Assembly (NCBI RefSeq): GCF_014839805.1
Contig: NC_051131.1
Span: 12,574,913-12,638,912 of the forward strand
Length of the DNA: 64,000 bases
Origin: Manduca sexta
Lineage: Eukaryota > Arthropoda > Insecta > Lepidoptera > Sphingidae
Direction of reading: 5' to 3'
Under the pieces are notes generated by a model. The model did no database searches. It saw only the letters and a program-made list of their open reading frames with translations, and was not told the DNA's origin. Both the position numbers and the translations under genes were made by a program. How positions within the stretch are numbered: position 1 is the first letter of the stretch; each line of letters opens with the position of its first letter. Positions 37,533-48,543 of the stretch are shown piece by piece.

Positions 37533-37964
37533 ATTCGAACTTACACCAACACATTAAAGTCATGTACAGTGACCGTGGTGAATAAATGACCATCGTCCGT
37601 GCCACATATTAATTTCAACCAATTAGAACAACTTGTACGAGGCACAACAATATGATGTCATTGGACATGCGTCCAATTAACTGGTTATATATTTCAAGCT
37701 ATATGTTGGTTATTTGTTATTAATACAGACAAAACCTCTAAATTTATTAATTATAAGGGCGTTATTATCGCATAAGCAATAAAGCTACTAAATAAATAAA
37801 TAATAATCCGGTTATAACAACGGAGAGAATTGAAGGGATCACTTAATTTGAACGAATATCTGATAGTCGTTATAAGCAATATATACTTTTTCTATTAGTA
37901 ATAAATATTTTAATTTGCGTGAGAGATGGTTTGCAAACAAAATTATAATAATGATTTCTTATGT

Positions 37965-38135
37965 TTACGCGAATGTTAGACATTGAAATTAAACTAATTT
38001 TCGGATTCTATCGCGGTGCTGGTATTTTATTTTCTCCCGACGTTTCGAAGACTTTGCAGCCTTCATGGTCCCCCCCGTGACCATGAAGGCTGCAAAGCAC
38101 CGCGATAGAATCCGAAAATTAGTTTAATTTCAAAA
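37965..38135. mobile_element. Foldback element with nested inverted repeats (family F)
   Basis: Outer arms 37983-38020 and 38096-38133 are perfect 38-base inverted repeats (TCGGATTCTATCGCGGTGCT inside). Inner arms 38052-38070 and 38079-38097 (CTTTGCAGCCTTCATGGTC) pair around an 8-base C-rich loop. A 31-base segment with GACGTTTCGAAG is present only on the left side. Single-arm relatives are at 43660-43800, 47735-47835 and 53385-53520. Confidence 0.8.
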
Positions 38136-38903
38136 TTATAATAAAAATTATTTCTTACCAAAGTTTATTATGAAAAATGTATGCACCCTCATCAGTTGTC
38201 TATATATGGCAAACTAGAAATACAGAGAATATTCATTGTAAATAATTAAATAAACTCTGATTTTATTGTAACTTTTTACGAATTTTAAGAATCACAATAA
38301 TAATTTATAAAAAAAAATACGATTGATCATAGCCGATACATTCAGACAATATTGATACACATTCCACACAGGTCATGAGCAGAAATAAAACGCTTAATAT
38401 CGGATCCAACATGGCGTAATAAACACCAAATTGAATGTAAAGTCTCCCCTCGATTTCAAATTAATGCGATGACTCGTGATGTGGCCCCAAAATTAAGGAG
38501 AAAATATGATGTATTTATTGTTTTGTAATACTGTAAACAGTCTAAATATACCACAATGCTTTATTTTCGTGTATGCGATATTATGCAAACTGTTTTAATT
38601 AATTTCCTGTTTATAATACTGAAACATCGAATAATCTGCCAGGGTCGTGCATTTTCTATAGCGTGTATATTTAATTTGGCTCAAATAATATGTAATCGTA
38701 CATTGATTTTGGAACTACTGGCTAGGATTGTTCTACTTTTAGTTAGAATTTCTTAATCTGTGTTAATTCGTAGCCGATAATTCTTATAATCATGTCATTT
38801 ATGAAAAAAAATATTGCCTAAGTAAATCAGTTGCTCTGAAGTCTTCTTATCTGTCCACCTTCCCTTTTTACGCTTCTGTATCAGTCCAACACACTTTACA
38901 GTC

Positions 38904-39464
38904 AGTATAACTTATTTTGATGTTACGTTACTAAATGAAACCACATGCTTATTTTTTTTATTTATTTGTAATAAGTCCAACAGTGGGACAGTATATAATA
39001 CAGGGCTTATATTATTATTACACTAACAGCACTACATATTACATCATTCAATACAATAAAACAATACGGTACAGCATTTGATATGTATGCTACTAATAGG
39101 TGAACACCGCTTACTACTAACAACATAGTAATAAATATCTAAATATTTTTATTATTTTATTCATTTTTACAACAACACTTAACAATCAGTCAGCGAACCA
39201 TAGATTGAAAATAAATTTCGAACAAAATGGAAATCAATAAAAAGTAATTTTAATTTTCATACCCTAACGCCACTATAACTACTCTAAGATCATCGTAGCC
39301 GTAACATAAACACCAAATTCACACTAAACAACGATAAAAAATCAAAAAGTAAAACAGATTTATGGTGGAAATATTCGTTATTCATAGACAATTTTTGGTA
39401 CAGTTTATAGAGGTGAAGACGAGTATGTGGTTTCATTTATTAACGCAATATCAAAACGTTCCTG
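38904..39464. mobile_element. MITE family M1, long copy with nested SINE piece
   Basis: The ends TTTTGATGTTACGTTACTAA (38915) and TTAACGCAATATCAAAACGT (to 39458) are inverted repeats of family M1, and CGTTATTCATAGACAATTTT matches the interior. A scrap of SINE A (GGGACAGTATATAATACAGG at about 38987) is nested near the left end, so the MITE predates that SINE insertion. Confidence 0.6.
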
Positions 39465-40195
39465 TTAAAGACACATCGACATATCACCACGACTAGTTCA
39501 ATACACACGCATTCCTCGCCAACTTAAACCGCATCTATACTTGTACAATGTCACAAAGTCCTTCTAAATGAATCGACTATAGTATTCCTGGAAATTCTAA
39601 AGGTACAATTCCAAAAGCTGCGAATGTTATTGTATAGAAACAGAGTTTCTTTGAACTGGCATAATTGTTTGCAAGTACGGGTTTTTTAAGGTGCCAATTG
39701 AGTTTGTGTACTCTTTTGTTATGTTTAAGTGAAGTGTAAAAGGATTATGTATGTCTTAGGGTATTCCGTATTGTTAATGGAATACGTCATATATTCCTGT
39801 AACTCATTGTGTATAGTGGAACATGTTATTTAACTGGTATTTTTAATGAATTTCAAGAGATTTTAGTATATTGGTTTATGGGCGGATTCTACTTACACCA
39901 ATAAGTACTTACGGGTAAAAAAGGATATTAATCGCTATTTTTAAGACGATCCCAGGAGTAAACCGATTAAAATAAATTCACCTTTGAGCATCCGAAAAAT
40001 TCTAATTTTGATTGGTTAATTAATAAAATCGATTAAGATTGTTTATTAAAAACGGTCTTTAGTAAATTTTTGTTTCCGTGTCTCAGTCTTAATTACTCTG
40101 TTAAGAAAAATTGTATCATATCTTCCGCAAGAAAGCATATTTTCCCAAAAGTATTATGATCAAATCACTTAACCATTCCATTCTTCAAATTCCAG
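39465..40195. other. 3' end of the long first intron
   Basis: AT-rich intron ending in the acceptor CTTCAAATTCCAG at 40195. The open frame that enters from 40111 is intronic read-through. Confidence 0.6.
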
Positions 40196-40443
40196 ATGCC
40201 CTGCTCGCCGACCTTCAGAACTCGATCAACCCTGGCGCTCGCGTCGGAAGCCCGGGTGGCAGGACGTCCTCCCCCGGTGGTCGGACCAACTCCCCTGGTA
40301 GGACCAGTTCTCCGATCGGCAGGGGAGTTTCGCCAGGGAGGCTGAGTTCACCTGGCGGTAGTCTGAGCTCACCTACATCAACAGGCTACGGCTCTATCAA
40401 TGGATCCAGGAATATTACCTCGGATTACACCAAACCTTCTTCG
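40196..40443 (+). CDS. Pax: Paxillin shared exon 2: LD1 and SPGG-rich linker
   Basis: Acceptor TTCCAG at 40195; the exon enters in phase 1 (AT completes an Asp codon), codes 82 residues and ends in phase 0 at TCG|GTGAGT. It begins ALLADLQNSINPG, the LD1 helix, which in paxillin binds partners such as vinculin and ILK-associated proteins. The next ~45 residues are a Ser/Pro/Gly/Arg low-complexity tract with about seven SPG/SPI-type units (for example GRTSSPGGRTNSPGRTSSP), rich in possible proline-directed phosphosites. The end has scattered Tyr (TGYGS, SDYTKP). This exon is the hub into which the alternative first exons splice. GC content is far above the flanking intron. Confidence 0.95.
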
Positions 40444-40784
40444 GTGAGTTTTGGTAAAAGATTAAGGTCCGTAGAGAGAATAGGGACCCTATCACTATTC
40501 TTTCTATGGTGACAAATCCATCTTTTTGCAATTACGGATGTTCTAATCTATGGACAGGTTTGATAGCCGATAGGTAAAAGAACATATGAACTTATTTCAA
40601 AAAGACGGGCACGCTTCCGTAAATGTAATAGGGCCCTCTGACCTGAAATGGTACTCTCTAATAGAATAGTGAAAATCAACTCGTTTTATGTAAGATTTTC
40701 GAAGAAAAAACTTTCAACTCTCAATAGTGAGAAATAGCACTATTCATATGCTTCTCTTTCATCCACAGTTGGGTAAACATTTAT
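40444..40784. other. Intronic sequence after exon 2
   Basis: Nothing recognised beyond the consensus donor. Confidence 0.5.
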
Positions 40785-41010
40785 AAAAGTTACGGTATGA
40801 CTGCAGTGCTGAGGTTCTGGTTGGAACCCCGAATTGAGGAGTTTTATCGGGTTTTTGTATTCGGTATCAGCACGGAGTCTGGAATGTGTGCCTAATATGG
40901 CGATAGTGTCATCACTGATTATATCATAGGACAAAATAAATACAGCGCAAAGTGACTGCACCAGTTGCGCCTCTGTCTACCCCTTAGGGAATAAAAGGTG
41001 TCAGCTTGTG
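40785..41010 (+). mobile_element. SINE family B, diverged copy
   Basis: GCTGAGGTTCTGGTTGGAAC (diverged B-box), TCAGCACGGAGTCTGGAATG, CACCAGTTGCGCCTCTGTCT and CCCCTTAGGGAATAAAAGGT follow the order in 57985-58233. Confidence 0.7.
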
Positions 41011-41515
41011 TGCTTTCTTAGAACATGTAGATATTAGTAACACTTATGTGATGGTAAATGCCACGTTTAGGCTGCAAAGCAATCACAGCTTAAATTGTAG
41101 TCTTTTAAAGCTTTATACTGCTCGATATCCCATTTCTGAGAGGTTACATGTTTACATTCTAAATGCCCTGGAATTTCATTGGTTACATTATTCTCTAACC
41201 ACCATTTTCAATAAACGATCCCCGTCCCTATTTTGATCTATCGCGAAAATGAACCAATCAGAACGAAGTATTTTTGACAAGCTTACAAATGAATTAGTTT
41301 GAATAGTTCATTCTCGGAATCGTATTAAAGGCTGAGATAGGGTTCCTCTATTGAACACAGCTGTAAACCGAAATACAACAATGCTTGACCATTGTTGCTT
41401 GGCAACAAAAAAGTGTTGTCTTATTTAAGTAGGTTATCGCACCTGCCATTTCAAACAGGTAGAGACAAAAGACATGTTTGACGTAAATCTCATTAGTATT
41501 TGTATCAGCTTGTCA

Positions 41516-41705
41516 TTATCATCATCATGTTGCAATACACTGCTGGATATAGGCCTTTCCCAAGGTACGCCACAGAGACCGGTTTGCTGCTTTATGCATC
41601 TAATCGCTGCCGACCATGTGTAAGTCGTCTCGCCATCTGGGCAAAGGACATCCCACGCTACCTTTGCCAAGACGCGGTTTCCACTCCAGAACTTACTCTA
41701 GCTGT
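41516..41705 (+). mobile_element. Diverged non-LTR-type repeat
   Basis: ATCATCATCATGTTGCAATA, CACTGCTGGATATAGGCCTT, TGCTTTATGCATCTAATCGC and CATCTGGGCAAAGGACATCC. The first part matches 18023-18145; the middle matches 59391-59490 in reverse. Confidence 0.6.
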
Positions 41706-41724
41706 TATCTGTTCTTCGACATAA

Positions 41725-41905
41725 AATAATTATTATTAGCCGTGTATTATATACTATCTCAGAATAGGCCTAGGCCAGGATTAGGCCTTAGTCCATCATG
41801 CTGGCCCAGTGCAGATTGGTAGACTTCACACACCCTCGAAATTCCTATATAAAACTTCTCAGGTATGCGGGTTTCCTCACGATGGTTTTCCTTCACCGCT
41901 TCGTC
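41725..41905 (-). mobile_element. SINE family A, truncated
   Basis: TATTATTAGCCGTGTATTAT, GGATTAGGCCTTAGTCCATC, GATTGGTAGACTTCACACAC and GGGTTTCCTCACGATGG, as in 11514-11860. Confidence 0.75.
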
Positions 41906-42157
41906 GTATGTGCTGACATATTCAGCTTGTGCTTGCGAATTCACTAAAATGATTAAACACATTCTTTTATACATTGTCCTGCAATATTAACATTTCCTAG
42001 TGACATCTATTTTGCCTGTATGCCATCAAATGGCGAAGCTCGGAGTCTATGCAAACATACTTATCACACGCAAACAAATTCTAAGATAGAGACGGTTAGG
42101 AAACTGTGACACGTGGAATTAGAACTAGGACTTTGATAACACGTCAATTCTTAAGAT

Positions 42158-42493
42158 TAATTAGCATTATATTGAGCTTAGTACTGCCGTGCTAAGCTCA
42201 ATAGCGGTATCTCAAAAAAAAAAACAAAATCTTGATTTTTATGTCATCAGATAACTTAAAGAAATACCGATCCAATAAACTTACCTAAATAACGGTATCT
42301 TGTTTAGAACTTGTTAAAAAACCTTAAAAGTTTTTCTCTATCTCAGTTCTACATACAAAACTATAAAACTATATTTACAAAACTTCGATTATCTCGAAAT
42401 AAGTTTTCCCTGACATATCGCTTTTGCGCTTAGCACGGCAGTATATCTCTTCTTCTATCTTTACATATAAAGACCGAGATATAATGCTAATTA
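42158..42493. mobile_element. MITE with TAATTAGCATTATAT termini
   Basis: TAATTAGCATTATAT at 42158 mirrors ATATAATGCTAATTA ending at 42493. Subterminal blocks TACTGCCGTGCTAAGC and GCTTAGCACGGCAGTA are also inverted. About 336 bases, no coding. Confidence 0.65.
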
Positions 42494-43659
42494 TTTATCT
42501 CAAGATTTGAGCAATGTAGACATTGCCACCTCTTTCTTTGTATGGTGGTAGGGGCAGAGAATGTAATGAAATTAACCCCAGCTCAGGCAACAATGTGTGG
42601 CTTGATTTGTCAGGGACTAGATCCCTAAGAACTTATCAGATGTGCGACTAGTTATAAAAATTAAGCCTAAGTCTTTCAGCAATATGCTTGAAAAGTATGA
42701 GACTCACCATTGAAATAGGGTAAGGGCATGTGGAAGAATAAGGACTATATTACCACAAAGCAATAGGAGGTAGGTGTTTTTTTTTTTTAATGCCAGTGTA
42801 CTTTATTTTAACCATTTGACCATGCCCAGTCAATCGGCATACAATAGATATGCCAGCATTATTAAAGCGAGGAACTGGTATAAGATCTAAATAGAATTTT
42901 ACAGAATTATCAGCTACTCTTTAATGTCTCAACGAGATAAAATAGCTAATCAAGATGAGGTCGCTTGTGTAATTTAGATGTGGCAATTATAACTAGAACC
43001 TTGATAACGGAATCATAGCGTGCAGATTCTCTCCCTTTATCTTATTATATATCATCAAGCATTATTATTCAACGTGACACTATTCAATCTGTGTGCCATG
43101 GACCTATGCCCAAAAATAATAACAGAAGATTGATAATCCTTTAACAGTCTAAAAAAATTGTTACTTAAACGAACTTTCTTTTATTGGAGAGGGGGGGGGG
43201 GAGGTTAACCCCTAATACTTAGCTACCTATCTACCAAAATAAAGTTTGTTTAAATAACGATTCGTCTGTGATTATTTTTCAAATGAAAATGAATGTCATT
43301 ATATGCCCATTTTTGTTTTCTTTTTTTAAATTATTCTAAAACTTGGATACGTCCGTGTCGTCTGTCTATCTGTCTGTTTCAGGCATGTCTCTATAAACTT
43401 AATGGTTAATGGGTACCGAAATACATTGTTCTTTCCTTTATGGCCGATAGTGCTAATCTATTGATATTGTGATGAAGATGTAAACTTCTTCTTGTATCTA
43501 CATCATACCTTAAGCTGAGATCGACCTACGGTAGAATTTGAGTCATGTACTTAAACTATCTCAAGACCGAAAACTTTGTCGATTAGATTAATGCGGACAC
43601 GTTTACATACTGAATTACTCGCTTTTCGAATAAAATACTAAGGTACTAACTGATTTTTT
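42494..43659. other. Intronic sequence with an 11-base G run
   Basis: No gene. A homopolymer of 11 G lies at 43191-43201 and may be an assembly weak point. The remainder is AT-rich. Confidence 0.45.
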
Positions 43660-43800
43660 GGATGACCAACACCTCAGTCCCCCCCGTGACCATGAAGGAT
43701 GCAGTCTTCGAAACGTCGGAAGAAAATAATAATATAAAAAACCGCGATAAAATCAGTAAAATAGTTTTATTTCAATGTCTAACATTCGCGTAAACATAAC
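43660..43800 (-). mobile_element. Family F element, single arm
   Basis: GATGACCAACACCTCAGTCC, GTGACCATGAAGGATGCAG, TCTTCGAAACGTCGGAAG, ACCGCGATAAAATC and GTCTAACATTCGCGTAAAC. The reverse complement aligns with the left side of 37965-38075. Confidence 0.65.
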
Positions 43801-44978
43801 AAATCATTATTCTAAGGCTTTAGTGTTCTAGGCTACTTAAAGCGAAATTTAAATCTTGAGTGCCCGAGGGCAGACTAGTGGATAATAAAATACTATTGTA
43901 TTCTACGATGTTTTTATTACATAGACGCGTTGTCCGAGCTCAATACTGGCTAGACGAAAGTAAGGTAATTGCCCGACTTAACGGCCAATGAGCGTGCGGC
44001 ACTAACGTTGTTACGTAACTGTCCATGTATATATATCCTTTTCTAACGAATGTATGCTGCATCTTTTTATTCCTTCTTCGAGCCAATTTGTAATTATATG
44101 TATAGGTATGTGACTATAGTGAATAGTGCGCCGTTTTTATGTGCCATTTTGTTAGTGTATGACGCGTCTATTTGTAAAACGTCATTGATTGTATTTATTG
44201 TTTTTGTTTTGCGGCTTAGCGCCCTTGTTCTGATGAACATGGCTAATGCTAACGTCATTCGTTTGAGGTTACCAACTTAGCTGTATAAGGATAAATTGAT
44301 ATTGACTCAAATATACATAATTTTGTTTTTTCCCTAGCACAGCAAATAAGATTGTACCCAATGTTATGTTAATAAAAAAGAAACCTGACTGAGACTCAAG
44401 TAGAAGAGATACTTACTATAGTGAGAAAGGTGTAGTGCTTTTGGATTAAGAAATGGAGAGACTTTCGATGTCATATACCAAAAAAATATATTTATTGATC
44501 ATGCAGACATTTGTCTCAGTACGGGAATTGAACCTGCGACTAATCGTTATATAGACGGCTTGTTGGTTATTTCTTGCTGCACCACGAAGGCAGGGTATAT
44601 AATACTCCAAAGACGACAGAAGGAGGTTGAAATAAAAAAAAAACATATTTCATTGGTGTTCAAGCCTGCTGTCCCTCTTTTCCTCGACTCGTTCCTTATG
44701 CTTTTGTTTTTTGCTCTAGTCTAAATTCTGAGATTAGATTTAGTAGTCCGCTATATTAACGCCATCTAGTTGTAGATATATAGTAGAGTTTTGTATAAAA
44801 GTTATTTTCGAATAGATGTCGCTACTTTTTATTTACCATTTATCAACTATCCATATGGGTTGTAGCTGAGAACAATGACAAGCATTGTTCTCAGGCTTGT
44901 AGGTGGCAGATGCCACAAAACCAACGAAATGCCAACAAAATATGAGTTGTTGTCAAAATAAATACACGTAACAATCTC
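43801..44978. other. Intronic sequence, nothing firm
   Basis: Around 44500-44600 a tRNA-like B-box is seen on the minus strand (GCAGGTTCAATTCCCGTACT), hinting at another SINE scrap. No gene supported. Confidence 0.35.
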
Positions 44979-45084
44979 GTGACAATAACAAACACAACAA
45001 CAAAAAAATTGTGATATCGGTCCAGCCGTTTACGCGTGATGGCGTGACCAAGGGAAATAGGGATTAATTTCTATATATATAGAT
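44979..45084 (+). mobile_element. RTE-like/SINE-like retroposon, 3' half
   Basis: GTGACAATAACAAACACAAC, CGGTCCAGCCGTTTACGCGT and the tail CTATATATATAGAT; a 5'-truncated copy of the 28218 and 61203 family. Confidence 0.7.
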
Positions 45085-45436
45085 TTAATTCAATTATAAA
45101 CATTGAACATATGTAAATTTTCTGTGGGAATCCAGCTAATATCTCCAGTTGTTGTGTTTTAAACTCCGTGATACGGAGCGTAGTAATTACAAACAAGTCA
45201 ATACAAATTATATGTTATCATGCAGTAAACGTTTCATTCGCCCCATTATCTTTAATAACTCTACAATTTCTCTTCATTTTAATAAAAAGATTTTAAATTA
45301 TAGTGCATTTGACAAATACAAAATAAAATAATTGTGGTAAAGTTACGTGTGGTTAATAAAATAATAGCACGTTTGTAGCTATAAAGTTTATTATTCCCAC
45401 ATAATGTTTGTTTACAGTGTTTACATATAATAAAAC

Positions 45437-45630
45437 AAGGCTCACTTTTTGTCTGTCTGTAGGTTATCGATTTTCTCGATACTTACTGAAAGGATTTTTA
45501 TGAAATTTGGTATGGATATAGTTTAAAACTATGGAAAGGTTATAGACTACGTTCTACCCCGAGGAAATATATAGCGGACTTTTATTCCGGAAAATTCTTT
45601 CACGCGGGCGAAGTCGCGAGCAAAAGCTAG
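45437..45630 (+). mobile_element. Helitron-like non-autonomous fragment
   Basis: TTTTTGTCTGTCTGTAGGTT, TTATGAAATTTGGTATGGAT and a GCGGGCGAAGTCGCGAGCAA end followed by AAGCTAG at 45624-45630. Confidence 0.6.
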
Positions 45631-45717
45631 TGGTATATTAATTTGTTTTTTCCTGTGTTTGTTATAAATTAATAATATGCCACAAAAATATATTGTTTTC
45701 CTGTTATACTCGCTGTT

Positions 45718-45920
45718 TATACAGGGTGTAACATAATTAACTGTCTAATTGAAGCAGGTCTATAGGGGGCCGCAAAGTGCATCGATTTAACCCCAATGTA
45801 CATATTATCTTGCCCGAAGTTGCGTAGTTTAAAAGTTGAAAGATTTCTGTAAAGATTATTGCTTGAGGTCTTCTATCTACCTCCTTCAGTTGGACAGTAG
45901 ATCTCGTTACACCCTGTATA
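45718..45920. mobile_element. TA-type MITE with CAGGGTGTAAC termini
   Basis: TATACAGGGTGTAAC at 45718 and GTTACACCCTGTATA ending at 45920 are perfect 15-base inverted ends. Similarity continues imperfectly for about 45 bases (ACTGTC, TGAAG, AGGT blocks). TA at both borders and the CAGGGTG terminus fit a Tc1/mariner-derived MITE. Confidence 0.75.
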
Positions 45921-46167
45921 ATAATGTATTTTCTCAACCCTGTCAAGTATTTATCATTTATCTCTTACACAAGTTTTTTATACAATCAATCAACTATACG
46001 AGCTGGTCATTCCCTGGTAAGCACAAAGCCTGCACAAAAACAGTGCATAACGGCGATATACTGTCTTCGATATTCGGATTAAATCAATACAGTCAGTCAG
46101 CCTCAGCCAGTCAGTCAATTTGATTTCGCATAATTAAAGACTAAAATTTCCATTCTTTTGTCCACAG
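45921..46167. other. Intronic sequence before exon 3
   Basis: Ends at the acceptor TTTTGTCCACAG (46167). Nothing else recognised. Confidence 0.5.
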
Positions 46168-46411
46168 CCAACATATCAAAACACGAGCAGCCTCCACAGA
46201 GAGAAGATATCCGACATACCGGTACAGAAGTACAGCACGACTCAGAGCAGTTACAGCACGCACAGCACGCACTCGCCGTCGTACGCGCCGCCGGCAGGGT
46301 ACGGCAGGGCCGGCAGGGGAAACCTGACGGAACTCGACACGCTGCTCGACGATCTGAGTAATGCTCGCTACGGGAATTACGGGGAGAAGACTTCGTACAC
46401 GGAGAGAACGG
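46168..46411 (+). CDS. Pax: Paxillin shared exon 3: LD2
   Basis: Acceptor TTTTGTCCACAG; the exon enters in phase 0, codes 81 residues plus one base and leaves in phase 1 (G|GTAAGT at 46412). Residues ~1-35 are Ser/Thr/Tyr-rich (KYSTTQSSYSTHSTHSP). A YAPP sequence in SPSYAPPAGYG fits the YxxP pattern that binds Crk-type SH2 domains when phosphorylated in paxillin. NLTELDTLLDDLSNARYG is LD2, matching the vertebrate NLSELDRLLLEL layout; LD2 is a FAK/vinculin docking helix. The tail GEKTSYTERT leads to exon 4. Confidence is high from the motif and both consensus splice sites. An open frame in another reading frame across this exon is a shadow. Confidence 0.95.
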
Positions 46412-48137
46412 GTAAGTTGAATAAATGTAAAAGAGTTATTAAAGGTGCCGTGCGCCGTACGTTAAATATTGTCGTCGAAAATTGGTATGTATTGTCGCCT
46501 AATTACGATTTATAATACAATTTTTGGATGATATACTAAAGGCTTTAGAAACAAGTCGCAAATTTTGCATAAAAATAAGTATTTTATATGTATCTAAAAT
46601 TATTCTTTGTAGTCTAGGTCATAAGATTCTATCTACCATACTTCTTACGAATATGATGTATACGAAAGTTTGTCAACATGTTTAGGCATTTATTTTAAGA
46701 ATTAAAACCTTCCATTGAAAGAATTTGGAAGAAATCTCTCACAGTAGTAGACCTTGTCCTGGGCTAACAGCTAGGATACCTTTGAAAAAAAAAATCACCG
46801 AAATAGAAGTTAGAATCATTTAAAAATGTTGCTATAAACAAAAATATTTGTTTCCTTGAACATAAAGAGCCATAGAACAAGGGTCTTTTTCTCTATACCA
46901 AATGTTATTTTGACAGTACGTAACGCACCGCGTCTCGTTTAAGACAATAGAAATTGGCATACAGAATACCATTCTACGATTATATGAGGAAGATAGCGTG
47001 ACGCTGTCATGTGAATGTAAACTCGTATTACACTTTCATAGAGAATAAGGTCCCCGATAGTAACAAACGATTGTATGCAAGTTTCGAGATTAAATCGGAA
47101 ATGCAATGGTGTCACGGCTGCGGTGCGGTAGGCCGAATCTTGCTAATTCAACAATAATTGCATGAGCAAACCGCCCGGCGCCTGCGCAACTGTAAATATC
47201 CATTACAAAGCTCCCGGAGATGGCAGATGTTGGACGAGTGCTTCTTTTTGTAATGTCATGCAGCTGCTCCCGTGCATGTTATTCTTATTTGCGTGTTAAT
47301 TGCAATACAGATTTTTTATTTTATCTGTTTCGATCTTGTTACATAGTGTTTTTTCTGTGGTACATAATATGTTATATTTTATTCGAAAAATAAAAACTAT
47401 ATTTAGATAGCATCAGGATCCGCAAGGTTCAAGTGACGTCAGTCAGATGGGCATTCGTAAAATCGAAGCCAAATAACTTTTTTTATAAGCGTATTGCGTT
47501 CATTGTTTAAAAAAATATATTTTCCCTTATAATTTCTATAATTGATTTTAATTATAAAATTGCTATTCATTTTATTGAATTTGTCTGTAACTGTTAGTTG
47601 CGTCTCTTACAATTTTCACACACTCTATTTTTTTCTTCTATATTTATCTAAAATCGTAGTTGCCTTTGATCTAGATTCGTTCTTAAAACTTAACAAGTAT
47701 TCATATTGACATTAAAATAAAACTTTTTTACGGATTTAATCGAGGTTTTTTATATTATAACTTTCCCCCGACGTTTTGAAGACTTTGGGACTCAGGGCGG
47801 ACTGAGGTGCTGGTCATCAAAAGGTATCAGTTTTGATTACAAAAAAACAATTGCAGACTGTAATAAATCATTTAATCTATTCCAGTCCAGACACATTGAA
47901 CTCCTAGACGGACATTACTGCATGAGTTACGAGTGCATATCGGCATATCAATATAATTCACAGCACGCCATTACGGCCAGATAATGCAATGACTCATTCC
48001 GTACAGCCTTGTGTGCCATACACGTTTATTGTCTATGCCACGACCCCAATAAAATGATATGTGAAGTCTATTTGTCACTGCCTTATTGATGCGTAATTGG
48101 TCCAGAATTTAAATTTACGTCGGAATGCTTATAGGGC
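46412..48137. other. Intron 3, 5' part
   Basis: Contains a family F fragment (47735-47835) and a short SINE A-like scrap near 46738-46770. A GC-richer patch at 47140-47290 has no repeat match. Confidence 0.4.
47735..47835 (+). mobile_element. Family F element, single arm
   Basis: ACGGATTTAATCGAGGTTTT, CCCCCGACGTTTTGAAGACT, GCGGACTGAGGTGCTGGTCA, same blocks as 43660-43800 in the opposite orientation. Confidence 0.6.
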
Positions 48138-48262
48138 GGGTGAAGGAAAACGTGGGGAGAAAACCTATGCCAGCGTGCTAGACTTAGGCCTAAACCCTTT
48201 CAGTAGTAGAGGAGGCTCGTGATCAGCAGTGCCCAGTATAGAGCTGGTATTATTATTAAAAA
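48138..48262 (+). mobile_element. SINE family A, 5'-truncated
   Basis: GGGTGAAGGAAAACGTGGGG, AGACTTAGGCCTAAACCCTT, CAGTAGTAGAGGAGGCTCGT and a (TTA)n-type tail. Confidence 0.7.
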
Positions 48263-48543
48263 ATACTTGTCCTGACATATTGATATGCAAGGCTTTTTAG
48301 TAAGGGATAGAGAAATAAATATCTCTAGGTCCCACAACCGAAAAAAACTGGTCATGAAAACATTTATCTGTGTCCGCATCCGGGGATCGAATCAGCGACC
48401 TCTTGTTTCACTGTAAATTTATGGCCCACTATGACTATCTGTACAGTCCAGTAAAAATGTATTTTAGGCACCAATCAGCAATGAATTTATCGAAATTAGC
48501 GAATACCCGTAGACCAGCCAAGCAGCAGATATAGATTATTTTC

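Noticed and set aside
40111..40195. Start of translation upstream of the LD1 exon in the continuous frame
   Set aside because: The frame begins at a non-ATG codon in AT-rich intron and a polypyrimidine/CAG acceptor lies exactly before the LD1 codons; it is intronic read-through.
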